Shown in pieces: positions 1-8,231 of a stretch of DNA of 41,819 nucleotides. How positions within the stretch are numbered: the first letter of the stretch is position 1; every line of letters begins with the position of its first letter. Where the stretch lies: positions 1 to 41,819 of the forward strand of contig NZ_QXHU01000008.1 of the NCBI RefSeq assembly GCF_009663465.1, in the 5' to 3' direction. A program made the translations under genes and the position numbers. Below the pieces are notes generated by a model, which had not been told where the DNA came from, ran no database searches, and saw only the letters and a program-made list of their open reading frames with translations. This stretch comes from Riemerella anatipestifer. Its GTDB lineage: Bacteria > Bacteroidota > Bacteroidia > Flavobacteriales > Weeksellaceae.

Positions 1-90
<90 letters not shown>

Positions 91-102
91 TTTTTATTTT
101 TG

Positions 103-137
103 AAAAGCCTCTAGCATTACTGCTAGAGGCTTTTTTG
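103..137 (+). terminator. rRNA operon terminator
   Basis: A perfect 14-bp stem (103-116 with 121-134) closes a 4-base TTAC loop and runs straight into a T tract. It ends the rRNA operon transcript just after the 5S gene. Confidence 0.93.
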
Positions 138-157
138 TTTGGAGTGTTCAGGAAGGA

Positions 158-238
158 GGAGTGTTGTCTTATCAGACGCCACATCGGCGTAGCCTAAGAC
201 AACGGAGTGTTGTAGGGTAAAGCAACACATCGGCGTAG
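158..238 (+). repeat. Two 35-bp direct repeats, 46-bp period, with nested hairpins
   Basis: Copies at 158-192 and 204-238 share the start GGAGTGTTGT and the end ACATCGGCGTAG, while their middles differ. Each can fold, but differently. Copy 1 has a 9-bp arm pair (163-171 with 195-203) enclosing a 5-bp stem (176-180 with 186-190). Copy 2 has a 6-bp stem (207-212 with 223-228). Conserved ends with changed but still pairing middles suggest selection on structure. The function is not recognised. Confidence 0.6.
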
Positions 239-254
239 GATTATAAAACTCCTT

Positions 255-300
255 GCACCGTTTTGATTAAAACGGTGCGAGAGATAGGATAACTTCTCGC
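255..300 (+). other. Tandem hairpins downstream of rRNA operon
   Basis: A perfect 10-bp stem (255-264 with 269-278, loop GATT) shares its last two bases with a second 6-bp pairing, GCGAGA 277-282 with TCTCGC 295-300. The two hairpins would be mutually exclusive at the shared bases. There is no T tract after the first, so it is not a simple terminator. Function unknown. Confidence 0.5.
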
Positions 301-360
301 AGTGTTTTCTGAAAGTTTAAAAGAGTTGGAACTAAGCGATTGAAATTTGTATTATGAATG

Positions 361-500
361 CCGTTGCGTGAGGGCGAAGGGCATTGTTGGAGCTCATCTT
401 ACAAAGGTGTAAGGGATAGGTGTGGGCTTTGTAAGATAGCGACTGCCCGTAGACCGACCCTTGCTAGGGCTTTAGAATTGGAAAGGGACACGCCCTATAG
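361..500 (+). repeat. Structured dispersed element, copy 1
   Basis: This gene-free stretch has blocks GCGTGAGGG near the left end, GATAGC and GCCCG in the middle and GACACGCCC at the right end. The same blocks occur in the same order at 20981-21109 on the other strand. Its ends pair (GCGTG 366-370 with CACGC 489-493). A perfect 11-bp central stem joins 396-406 to 427-437 and extends with AGC past one bulged base. A third pairing joins CCCTT 458-462 to AAGGG 483-487. From memory, not from a search, similar blocks recur between genes in many Flavobacteriia. It could be a non-autonomous repeat or a structured RNA. Confidence 0.65.
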
Positions 501-554
501 AGAAGAGGGTATCCTTAATCTTTTAGTAAAATTATGAACTTAATAATAAATGAC

Positions 555-562
555 TACATTTG
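555..562 (+). promoter_or_regulatory. -7 promoter box for the subtilase gene
   Basis: TACATTTG matches the Bacteroidota -7 consensus TAnnTTTG, 19 bases before the ATG at 582. Transcription should begin near 568-570, which rules out the longer reading frame starting at 534. No clear -33 box was found. Confidence 0.7.
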
Positions 563-581
563 CAGTGTGAAAAATCTAAGT

Positions 582-2714
582 ATGAAGAAAATTATATTTT
601 TAACTTGTATAGGGCTTGGGGGTGTTGTTTTGGCTCAAGAGAATTCTTTTTCTCTTGAAAAAAAATTAGAAGAAGATAAAAATCGTTTGCTCTCTCAGTT
701 TGATTTTTATAAGAATAATTTACTTACTAATAAAGTATTAGCAGGTAAATCCTCTCTTGAAGGTATAAAAAAAGCAGAAAGGGCTTTGCTAGATAAAAGA
801 AAAAAGGTTGATTTCTTTTTTGATGGAAAGCCTTATTTCTTGAGTGCGGAGGATTTAGACCAAATAGAGAACTCTAATGTGGATTTTATCCAAAATGGTA
901 AAATGTTAGGGCTGACAAAAAGTTATAATGGAGAAAATGTAAAGGTATCTGTGTTCGACGGAGGGAAAGTCTATGAGAAACATACTGATTTTGGAGGTGC
1001 TGTAAGTACTAGAGTGGTTAATAAAGAGAAAGTTTCTTCTAGTTATAGTGCTCATGCGACTGCTGTTACTAGTATGTTAGGGGGGATAGGGCATATTATA
1101 AGAGATGGGACTATCTCGGGTAATACTAAGGGAATTATGCCTAAAGCTACTTTTGATGCTTATAGTTTTATGAATTCTACTTTAGAGGGCGAAAATGCAG
1201 ATAAAACAGTATATCAAAAAATATTATTCTCTAAAGCGCATCTTTCTAATCATTCGTATGGTATAAATCCAGCTTGGAGTTATGAAGAGGCTGGCGATAT
1301 GGGAGAAGGATTTTATTGGGGTGGTGCTTATGATACTACAAATAAAGTTTCTTATGACTTGAACGGAGCTTACATAAGTAATGACCAAAAATATGATGAT
1401 ATAGTTTATGAAAATCCTTCGATGATTTTGGTTAAGTCTGCAGGAAATTCTTTTGGTGATGGTCCTGCGGGTACTAGTCTAAATTCTTATTATGAAGATA
1501 AAGATGGTAATTATGTTAAGTTTACACAAGCTGATAATTTGCCTAGTAATAACTGTTCTGAAGGTTATGATTGTATAGGCCCTGGCTCTCTAGCTAAGAA
1601 TATTATAGTAGTTGGAGCTACAGAAAAAATAACCTCAAATAATAAAAGGTATAGGCAATCTACAGATGTGATAAAGGCTGATTATAGTAGTGCTGGTCCT
1701 AGAGATGATGGTGCAATAAAGCCAGATATTGCAGGGGTGGGAAGTGATATTTTTTCTGCCTCATCTTCTGATACGGGAAGTAATAGCTGGGCGTATGGAA
1801 GTGGAACTTCTTATTCAGCTCCTCAAGTTACGGGGATTATAGGACTGTGGATACAAATATATAAAGACTTGTTTAGTGATGCAAGTTTAGATGCTGCATC
1901 GGCGAAAACACTCTTGATACATTCTGCAGAGGAAGCAGGAAATGTGGGGCCTGATGTTTGGTTCGGTTGGGGTTTTGCTAATGCTCAAAAAGGAGCTGAA
2001 CTTCTTGTAAAGAAAAGTAATAACGAAATTATTTTTGAAACTAAGCAACTAAAAAACGGAAATAAAGAAGTACTAGCATTGAATACTGATGGTAAACAAC
2101 CGCTTAAGGTAACCATAAGTTGGGTAGATCCTTCGTATAAAAAGTTACCTAAAAATTATGCAGAGGCTCATAATAATAGAGCTTCTAAGCTAGTAAATGA
2201 TTTGGATTTAAGAATCATAAATGAAAAAACAGGGGAAGTGTACTATCCTTGGAAATTAAATATCAATAGTCCAATGGCTGCTGCTACCAAGGGAGATAAT
2301 ACGGTAGATAATGTGGAACAGGTTTTAATAGATGTGCCAATTTCAGGAACATATAGAGTGGAAGTTTCTCATAAGGGTAAATTACTTAATAATTTAGGAG
2401 CTGAAGCTCAAACTCAAGATTATAGTATTATAGTTTCTGGATATACAGAACTTGAATCAGCCAGTCAACCAGTTGATAAGCTATCGGGTGAGGTGAGATT
2501 GCAAGATGCCGTGGTAACTTCTAATATTATTTTTGTTAATCCTCAATTAATTACTTCTCCTGTGTATATGTATGATATGTCTGGAAGATTACTTCAAACT
2601 ATAAATAGTAGTTTTTCACAATCGGTTGATGTATCTGGGCTTACGCCAGGTGTATATATCATAAATATGATGACAACTAATGGTAAGGTTACCAAGAAGT
2701 TTATCAAGAAATAA
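582..2714 (+). CDS. Secreted S8 subtilisin-like protease with T9SS sorting tail
   Basis: A 710-aa secreted serine endopeptidase. The N-terminus from ATG 582 is a signal peptide (MKKIIFLTC through VVLAQ). The S8 catalytic triad is visible: Asp126 in SVFDGG, His158 in SAHATAVTSML and Ser410 in GTSYSAP, with oxyanion Asn289 in SAGNS. A beta-sandwich region follows (about 480-620). The last ~75 residues form a type A T9SS sorting domain, with YDMSGRLL and then LTPGVYIINM and a basic end. It is therefore expected to cross the outer membrane by T9SS and be anchored or released at the surface. An upstream in-frame ATG at 534 is rejected because the promoter box lies inside that extension. The substrate is unknown; nutrition or virulence roles would be inference. 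Confidence 0.93.
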   Translation: MKKIIFLTCIGLGGVVLAQENSFSLEKKLEEDKNRLLSQFDFYKNNLLTNKVLAGKSSLEGIKKAERALLDKRKKVDFFFDGKPYFLSAEDLDQIENSNVDFIQNGKMLGLTKSYNGENVKVSVFDGGKVYEKHTDFGGAVSTRVVNKEKVSSSYSAHATAVTSMLGGIGHIIRDGTISGNTKGIMPKATFDAYSFMNSTLEGENADKTVYQKILFSKAHLSNHSYGINPAWSYEEAGDMGEGFYWGGAYDTTNKVSYDLNGAYISNDQKYDDIVYENPSMILVKSAGNSFGDGPAGTSLNSYYEDKDGNYVKFTQADNLPSNNCSEGYDCIGPGSLAKNIIVVGATEKITSNNKRYRQSTDVIKADYSSAGPRDDGAIKPDIAGVGSDIFSASSSDTGSNSWAYGSGTSYSAPQVTGIIGLWIQIYKDLFSDASLDAASAKTLLIHSAEEAGNVGPDVWFGWGFANAQKGAELLVKKSNNEIIFETKQLKNGNKEVLALNTDGKQPLKVTISWVDPSYKKLPKNYAEAHNNRASKLVNDLDLRIINEKTGEVYYPWKLNINSPMAAATKGDNTVDNVEQVLIDVPISGTYRVEVSHKGKLLNNLGAEAQTQDYSIIVSGYTELESASQPVDKLSGEVRLQDAVVTSNIIFVNPQLITSPVYMYDMSGRLLQTINSSFSQSVDVSGLTPGVYIINMMTTNGKVTKKFIKK

Positions 2715-2732
2715 AAGTTTATATGATAAATA

Positions 2733-2762
2733 TCTCCCCAAATTTTAAAATTTGGGGAGATT
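2733..2762. terminator. Bidirectional terminator between convergent genes
   Basis: The near-perfect inverted repeat ATCTCCCCAAAT...ATTTGGGGAGAT is followed by T-rich sequence rightwards and preceded by A-rich sequence. It lies between the subtilase stop (2714) and the convergent crotonase stop (2792) and can serve both. Confidence 0.85.
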
Positions 2763-2791
2763 TATTTTATATTCAAATGAATTTTGGATTG

Positions 2792-3556
2792 TTATTTTTT
2801 AGCTAATTTTTCTTTAATTTTTTGTATGCTTTCTTTTGCAGTAGCCTCTAATACTAGACTTGCACTCATTAGAATTCGGTCAGGCATAATGCTATCAAAA
2901 TACTCTGTACCTTCCCAAGATACTTTTTTAATGAGAGCCAACGCATCTGCACTCCTTTCTGACAACTGCTTTAAAAAAACTTCTAATTTTTCGTCCATAG
3001 AAGTTATATCCTCCGAAATGTGATGGTAGATGTGATTTCTTTCCGCCCATTCAGCACTTCTAAACTCTGTATCTAGAGACATTGCAGAAAATTGTGATTT
3101 TCCTATCTTTCGCTCCACAAATGGACCAATAACGAATGGACCAATACCCAAATTGATTTCTGTAAGTGCTAAAGCAGCTTCTTTTGTAGCGAAGCAGTAA
3201 TCTGCTGCACAAGCGATGCCTACGCCGCCACCTGTAACCTTACCCTGAACTCTTACAACTACTATTTTGCCACAATTCTTCATAGCATTTAGCACCTTAG
3301 CAAACCCTCCAAAAAATCTTTTGGAAGCTTCTAAATTATCAATCTCTAATAGTTCATCAAAACTCGCACCTGCACAAAACGCTTTTTCTCCGTGAGATTT
3401 AAGTAATATTGCCTTTACTTCTTCTTTTTCTCCTTCGGATAAAATCGTTTGTGCTAGTTGTTCTAAAATATGTCCTGGTAAAGAGTTACTTTTAGGCGTT
3501 CCAAAAGTAATATGTGCAATATGATTTTTAATTTCTGAATTTACAAAAGCTTCCAT
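2792..3556 (-). CDS. Enoyl-CoA hydratase/isomerase family protein
   Basis: A 254-aa crotonase-fold enzyme acting on acyl-CoA thioesters in the cytoplasm. Visible family marks are the first oxyanion-hole segment AFCAGASFDEL (about 59-69), the second, GKVTGGGVGIACAADY (about 105-120), and Glu133 in LTEINLGIGP, which corresponds to the first catalytic Glu of rat enoyl-CoA hydratase. The position of the second catalytic Glu, in KSQFSAMSL, appears to be Ala, so a plain 2-enoyl-CoA hydratase is not assured. Isomerase, methylglutaconyl-CoA hydratase or another crotonase activity remains possible. A role in leucine or phenylacetate breakdown is only suggested; an HMG-CoA lyase lies at 26662-27510 but is unlinked. 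It starts at ATG 3556 and is divergent from radA. Confidence 0.85.
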   Translation of the reverse strand: MEAFVNSEIKNHIAHITFGTPKSNSLPGHILEQLAQTILSEGEKEEVKAILLKSHGEKAFCAGASFDELLEIDNLEASKRFFGGFAKVLNAMKNCGKIVVVRVQGKVTGGGVGIACAADYCFATKEAALALTEINLGIGPFVIGPFVERKIGKSQFSAMSLDTEFRSAEWAERNHIYHHISEDITSMDEKLEVFLKQLSERSADALALIKKVSWEGTEYFDSIMPDRILMSASLVLEATAKESIQKIKEKLAKK

Positions 3557-3649
3557 TCTTTATTGACTTTAGATTTATATTCTACGCTCTGCTAATTTAA
3601 GAAAATTTATTTTGTAAATTGCGGTTTCATTTTTAATAGACATTCAGAA

Positions 3650-4999
3650 GTGGCTAAATTAAAAACAGTATATTATTGTCAGAATTGTGGTTCGCAACAT
3701 TCCAAATGGCACGGACAATGCCAAAATTGTGGACAATGGAACACTTTAGTGGAAGAGATTGCAGAAAAAACAACCTCTAAAAATTATGCAGGAGATTTTG
3801 GAAGGCAACACCTCATCAATATCATAGAAGTAGAAACACAAGCCGAGCAACGCATTAAAACTCCAAGCGGAGAACTTAACAGGGTTTTGGGTGGCGGTAT
3901 TGTTTTAGGTTCGGTAACCCTTATTGGCGGAGAACCAGGTATAGGGAAATCTACATTACTGTTGCAATTAGCCCTTAAAATGAAGAAAAAAATTCTCTAT
4001 GTTTCGGGGGAAGAAAGTGCCTCTCAAATCAAAATGAGAGCAGATAGACTAACGGAACTTCAAAATCCGAATTGTTTTTTATACACCGAAACTTCAATAG
4101 AGAAAATCTTACACGAAGCCAAAAAACTTCAGCCTGATTTTATGATTGTGGATTCCATACAAACTCTACATTCGCAGGTGATGGAAAGTTCCCCAGGTAC
4201 GGTGTCTCAGATTAGAGAATGTGCTTCGGAAGTTATAAAGTTTGCAAAAGCGACTAACACGCCTGTTTTCTTAGTAGGACATATTACTAAAGATGGGCAA
4301 ATTGCTGGACCAAAAGTATTGGAGCATATGGTAGATGTGGTTCTTAATTTTGATGGTGATAGAAACCATTTGTTTAGACTTTTGAGAGCAAATAAAAATC
4401 GTTTTGGTTCTACTGCGGAGATTGGTATTTATGAGATGATTTCGGCAGGATTGAAAGAAATTAAAAATCCTTCGGAAGTGCTTATTACCAAAAAATCCGA
4501 AGAGTTTTCAGGTAATGCGGTAGCAGTAACGCTAGAAGGTAACCGCCCTATGTTGCTAGAAATACAAGCCCTTGTAAGTACAGCCGTGTATGGTACACCA
4601 CAGAGAAGTTCTACGGGTTTTGATGCTAAAAGACTTAATATGCTTTTGGCAGTTTTGGAGAAACGTTCTGGTTTTCAACTCGGGGCTAAAGATGTATTCT
4701 TAAATATTACAGGAGGTATTAAAACGGACGACCCCGCTTTAGATTTAGCTGTGGTAGCTGCTATCTTGTCTTCCAACGAGGATATTGCAGTGTCGGAGCA
4801 TTATTGTTTTGCTGGGGAAATTGGTCTTAGTGGAGAGATTCGTCCTGTGCCACAAATAGAAAAACGCATCTCCGAAGCCGAAAAATTAGGCTATCATAAA
4901 ATATTTGTTTCTAAACAAAATAAGATACCAAAGAAAAAACACAATATAAAAATTGTGGAAGTTTCTAAAATAGAAGACTTTCACGAAGAGATATTTTAA
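3650..4999 (+). CDS. radA: DNA repair protein RadA
   Basis: A 449-aa RecA-like, DnaB-type helicase that promotes branch migration in homologous recombination. Seen in order: an N-terminal C4 zinc finger (Cys10, Cys13, Cys24, Cys27), Walker A GGEPGIGKST with Lys100, the RadA signature KNRFG at 249-253, and a C-terminal Lon-protease-like domain (about 275-449) with DPALDLAVVAAILSS. Length equals the family norm. The start codon is GTG at 3650; the alignment of the zinc finger leaves no room for a later start. A weak -7-like box TAAATTGC sits at 3616-3623. The neighbours are functionally unrelated. Confidence 0.96.
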   Translation: MAKLKTVYYCQNCGSQHSKWHGQCQNCGQWNTLVEEIAEKTTSKNYAGDFGRQHLINIIEVETQAEQRIKTPSGELNRVLGGGIVLGSVTLIGGEPGIGKSTLLLQLALKMKKKILYVSGEESASQIKMRADRLTELQNPNCFLYTETSIEKILHEAKKLQPDFMIVDSIQTLHSQVMESSPGTVSQIRECASEVIKFAKATNTPVFLVGHITKDGQIAGPKVLEHMVDVVLNFDGDRNHLFRLLRANKNRFGSTAEIGIYEMISAGLKEIKNPSEVLITKKSEEFSGNAVAVTLEGNRPMLLEIQALVSTAVYGTPQRSSTGFDAKRLNMLLAVLEKRSGFQLGAKDVFLNITGGIKTDDPALDLAVVAAILSSNEDIAVSEHYCFAGEIGLSGEIRPVPQIEKRISEAEKLGYHKIFVSKQNKIPKKKHNIKIVEVSKIEDFHEEIF

Positions 5000-5022
5000 G
5001 CATTCATCTTGTTTAAAAACCT

Positions 5023-5030
5023 TACTTTTG
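5023..5030 (+). promoter_or_regulatory. -7 promoter box for lipoprotein/haem-binding operon
   Basis: TACTTTTG matches TAnnTTTG exactly, 15 bases before the ATG at 5046. It indicates that this pair is transcribed independently of radA, with a very short leader. Confidence 0.7.
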
Positions 5031-5045
5031 CCTAAATAAAAGAAA

Positions 5046-6695
5046 ATGAAAAAAGTTTTTTTTCTGCTTATCCTTAGTCTTATAATGCACTCTTGTGCTA
5101 GAGTAGGGGCTCCTGTGGGAGGGGATAAGGATACTTTGGCTCCTCGTTTTTTAGGAGCTAATATAGACAGTTCTAGAACCAAAGTACCTCTACTTATAAG
5201 AGAGTTAAGACTAGATTTTGATGAATATGTTAATTTAAAAGATATTCAGAAGCAGCTCATTATTTCGCCACCTATTAAAAATATAAAGAAGATTATCCCC
5301 TCTAATCTTGCCAACAAATATGTATTGATACAGTGGGGAGATACTCTACAAGCCAACACGACTTACAGCTTTAATTTTGGTAATGCCATTGTGGACAACA
5401 ACGAAGGTAATATTTTACCCTATTTTAATTTTGCTTTTTCAACGGGGGAAAAATTGGATAGCCTTTACCTTGCAGGAACGGCACAAAACGCTTTATCTAC
5501 GACTAATAGTGAGGCTCAATCTAAATCTAATATAGTAGTGGGGCTTTACAAGGCTTCGGATAGCATCAATTTTAGAGAGAAACCTTACTACATTACTAAA
5601 GCAGATAAAGACGGCTATTTTGAGTTAGAATATCTAGCTCAAGGCAAGTATAAAGTCATCGCTTTTGATGATGAGAATATGAACTCAGTGTACGATAAAG
5701 GAAAAGAAAGTCTAGGCTTTATTAAAGATGAACTTAATATTACTAAAGGTGTTTCTGGGCTTAAACTCACGCTTTATCCACCTAAAAAAGAGGTAAAATA
5801 TAAAGAAACAAAAGCCATAGACGGAGGTCTCCTGCTCCTTTTTGAAGGCAAACCCGAAAAAGTAGAAGTGAAGGAAATTACAGGTCTAGTACAAGATTAT
5901 AAAGTTTCTCATCAGAAGTTTTCAGATTCTGTAAGAGTTTGGTTTGATGCCCAAAAGGAAAACCTAAGCTCCAACCATGGGACTAACCTTAAGTTCAGTT
6001 ACGATACCAAGGTTAAAAAAGACACCGTCCAAATATTCTATCGTACCAATCCTAAGGAAGAATTTACTCTTAAAAATAATGAGGGGCATTTACTTCCGCC
6101 CAATCACCCATTTAGGATTACAGCTAATATGGAGTTAAAAGAACTCAATACCCAACAATGGGAACTAAAGGTAGACTCTACTCATCAACAACCTTTTAAA
6201 GCCAGAATAGCCGAAACTTCACCCAATACCATTCTTATTGAAAGTGATTTTCAAAAAGGAAAAAAATACCGCCTATTTATTCCAAAAGAAAGTGTAAGTT
6301 CTTTCTATAAGTCTAATACCAAGCCTTATGTTTTTGAGTTTGAGGCAGACTCTCCCCAAAACTATGGTTCTGTAATAATAAGACTTAAAAATAAACCTTC
6401 TATTCCCTTTTGGATAGAGCTTCTAGACCAACAAAACAAAGTATTATCTAGTAGAAAAACTACCGAAGCGGAACATAAATTTACAGAATTAAAACCTGAT
6501 ACTTATTATATAAGAATTTTGGTAGATAATAACGGTAACGGCATTTGGGATACCGCCGATTTAGCGACTAATACTCCTGCCGAAGATTACTTTGTTTTCC
6601 CTAAGAAAATAGAAGCCAGACAGCTATGGGATTTGGTGGAAGATTGGGAACTTCCAAAACAAGAAGTACCAACAACCGAAAACAACAATAAATAA
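5046..6695 (+). CDS. Ig-like (Big_5) domain lipoprotein
   Basis: A 549-aa predicted lipoprotein. The signal peptide ends in LIMHSC, giving lipidated Cys17. The following segment (about 24-115: DTLAPRF...VPLLIRELRLDFDEYVNL...ANTTYSFNFG...FAFSTG) has the look of the Big_5 bacterial Ig-like domain. Later comes a Cna-B-like stretch, KADKDGYFELEYLAQGKYKVIAFDDENMN (about 182-210), with a related one near 495-515 (KPDTYYIRILVDNNGNGIWD). Such proteins are common, uncharacterised envelope proteins of Bacteroidota. The next gene starts 5 bases after the stop, so the two form an operon. No enzymatic motif was found; a structural or binding role at the cell envelope is inferred. Confidence 0.85.
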   Translation: MKKVFFLLILSLIMHSCARVGAPVGGDKDTLAPRFLGANIDSSRTKVPLLIRELRLDFDEYVNLKDIQKQLIISPPIKNIKKIIPSNLANKYVLIQWGDTLQANTTYSFNFGNAIVDNNEGNILPYFNFAFSTGEKLDSLYLAGTAQNALSTTNSEAQSKSNIVVGLYKASDSINFREKPYYITKADKDGYFELEYLAQGKYKVIAFDDENMNSVYDKGKESLGFIKDELNITKGVSGLKLTLYPPKKEVKYKETKAIDGGLLLLFEGKPEKVEVKEITGLVQDYKVSHQKFSDSVRVWFDAQKENLSSNHGTNLKFSYDTKVKKDTVQIFYRTNPKEEFTLKNNEGHLLPPNHPFRITANMELKELNTQQWELKVDSTHQQPFKARIAETSPNTILIESDFQKGKKYRLFIPKESVSSFYKSNTKPYVFEFEADSPQNYGSVIIRLKNKPSIPFWIELLDQQNKVLSSRKTTEAEHKFTELKPDTYYIRILVDNNGNGIWDTADLATNTPAEDYFVFPKKIEARQLWDLVEDWELPKQEVPTTENNNK

Positions 6696-6700
6696 AACTG

Positions 6701-7165
6701 ATGAAAAAAATATTTAAAATAGTATTGTGGGCGATATTAGGTCTGTTACTGATACAACTTATCCCAATAGACCGCACCAATCCTCCAGTAAACGAAAAGG
6801 ATAATTTTGTAAAAGTAGAAAATACACCTAAAGAGGTAGAAGTGCTTTTAAAGAAAGTTTGTTACGACTGCCATTCCAACGAAACTAAATACCCTAGCTA
6901 TGCCTACATTGCACCTATATCTTGGAGCATAAAACACCATATTAACGAAGGAAGAAAGCATCTCAACTTCTCCGTGTGGAATACTTATAACGAATATCTA
7001 AAAAAAGGAGCTTTGGAGGGAAGTATAGAAACTATAAAACGCCACGAAATGCCACTAAAAGGCTATGTAGCACAACACCCAGAAGCACAACTCACCCAAA
7101 AACAAAGACAGCTTTTACAAGATTATTTCCAAAAGCTACTAGATGAGGAGGTTTATAAAAAATAA
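6701..7165 (+). CDS. Haem-binding domain protein (CxxCH)
   Basis: A 154-aa protein with one N-terminal membrane segment or uncleaved signal (about 5-22) and a single c-type haem motif, Cys54-x-x-Cys57-His58, within VCYDCHSNETKYPSYAYIAP. This arrangement, with the downstream ISWSIKHHINEGRKHLNFS segment, matches the short Haem_bd family of Bacteroidota. It would be exported and hold one covalent haem on the periplasmic side. It is coupled to the Ig-like lipoprotein gene with only 5 bases between them. Electron transfer or redox sensing is plausible but not shown. Confidence 0.88.
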   Translation: MKKIFKIVLWAILGLLLIQLIPIDRTNPPVNEKDNFVKVENTPKEVEVLLKKVCYDCHSNETKYPSYAYIAPISWSIKHHINEGRKHLNFSVWNTYNEYLKKGALEGSIETIKRHEMPLKGYVAQHPEAQLTQKQRQLLQDYFQKLLDEEVYKK

Positions 7166-7195
7166 GTCTATTACATTGTAATAGACCTATTTTTA
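7166..7195. terminator. Terminator after haem-binding gene
   Basis: A 9-bp stem (7166-7174 with 7178-7186, loop ATT) is followed by CTATTTTTA. It separates the haem-binding gene from the convergent GLPGLI gene. Confidence 0.7.
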
Positions 7196-7206
7196 TCAAT
7201 AATGTA

Positions 7207-8052
7207 CTAATTTTCTAACTCAATAGGATTGTATCCTTTCTTTTCCAACTCATCTCTTTTTTGTTTTTCTCTCAATGCAGTGGTTTGCTCAGGTGAGAGA
7301 ACAACACCATCATTTTTCATTGATTGTAATAAGTTCTTCCTAAAACTATCTTTCGCAACCTCTAACTCCTGCTTTGTAACAGATATAGAATTATCATAGC
7401 GTTTTTTGTTTATACCTACTATCTTTCCTTTTAAATCTCGACTAGGTAATGATTTTACTAACTCAAAATCGTACTCACCTTTTTTGTCCGTCATTTTTAT
7501 AATCAGACCCGGTAGTCCTCCAAACTTATAAGGTCCATAAGGGAAAGGAATTTCAGCAGAGTACCAAGCAATCCAGTCTCTGCCCTTAAATCTTAACTCT
7601 GCTTTTTTACAACTAAAAGAGTTAACTAGTTTTGTTTCATCAACTAATTTCCAGCTATTGATTTTAGATTCGTGATAAGAAAGAACAGAAGTTCCTACAG
7701 TTCCATAGAAAATAGTTTTATCATTTTCTTGCACGATTAAGAATTTAGAATTCGTTTTTGGAAATGATTTACCACTAAAATTAACAGATTTTGAACCACT
7801 TCTGATAGCTGTATTCATTTCATTAGTAAAAATAGAATCATACTTTAATAAGTTTTCACTAATAAAAAATGAGCGATTATCACTAACTTGAAGGGAAAAT
7901 AGCTCTTGATAAATATTTTCAGGGTACAAATTATTAGGTTTAGACTTCAATAGATAAGTAAAACTTCCGCGTAATGAATCACTTTTATACGCTTGTGCAC
8001 CAATGCATATAGATGACAATAGTGTAATAATTAAAATACATTTTTTAAACAT
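7207..8052 (-). CDS. GLPGLI family secreted protein
   Basis: A 281-aa exported protein of the GLPGLI family, named for the motif seen here as KFGGLPGLIIKM (about 174-185). From ATG 8052 the N-terminus MFKKCILIITLLSS...GAQA is a clear signal peptide. A second ATG at 8067 and a TTG at 8076 would only add residues before it and are less likely. The tail (about 215-280) is charged and helical. Function is unknown across the family. The genes are widespread in Flavobacteriia, and some sit next to TonB receptors; here a FecA-like receptor lies two genes away on the other strand. Confidence 0.85.
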   Translation of the reverse strand: MFKKCILIITLLSSICIGAQAYKSDSLRGSFTYLLKSKPNNLYPENIYQELFSLQVSDNRSFFISENLLKYDSIFTNEMNTAIRSGSKSVNFSGKSFPKTNSKFLIVQENDKTIFYGTVGTSVLSYHESKINSWKLVDETKLVNSFSCKKAELRFKGRDWIAWYSAEIPFPYGPYKFGGLPGLIIKMTDKKGEYDFELVKSLPSRDLKGKIVGINKKRYDNSISVTKQELEVAKDSFRKNLLQSMKNDGVVLSPEQTTALREKQKRDELEKKGYNPIELEN

Positions 8053-8195
8053 AGATATTATAAACATAAAATACAATAATAGTTAATTTTTATTTTTTAT
8101 AAGCCTTTTTTATTAAATTCCAAATCAGCAATCAATGAGGTCGTTAAAAAAATGTTCATTTCTCTGTACCTATTTTTTTACCGAGTTTTATTAAC

Positions 8196-8203
8196 TACCT
8201 TTG
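8196..8203 (+). promoter_or_regulatory. -7 promoter box
   Basis: TACCTTTG matches TAnnTTTG, 28 bases before the ATG at 8232. No convincing -33 box was found. Confidence 0.65.
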
Positions 8204-8231
8204 TGATTGTAAAAAATAATCATTTATATCT

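Noticed and set aside
534-581. Upstream ATG extending the subtilase by 16 residues
   Set aside because: The -7 box TACATTTG (555-562) lies inside this extension and the signal peptide begins at ATG 582.
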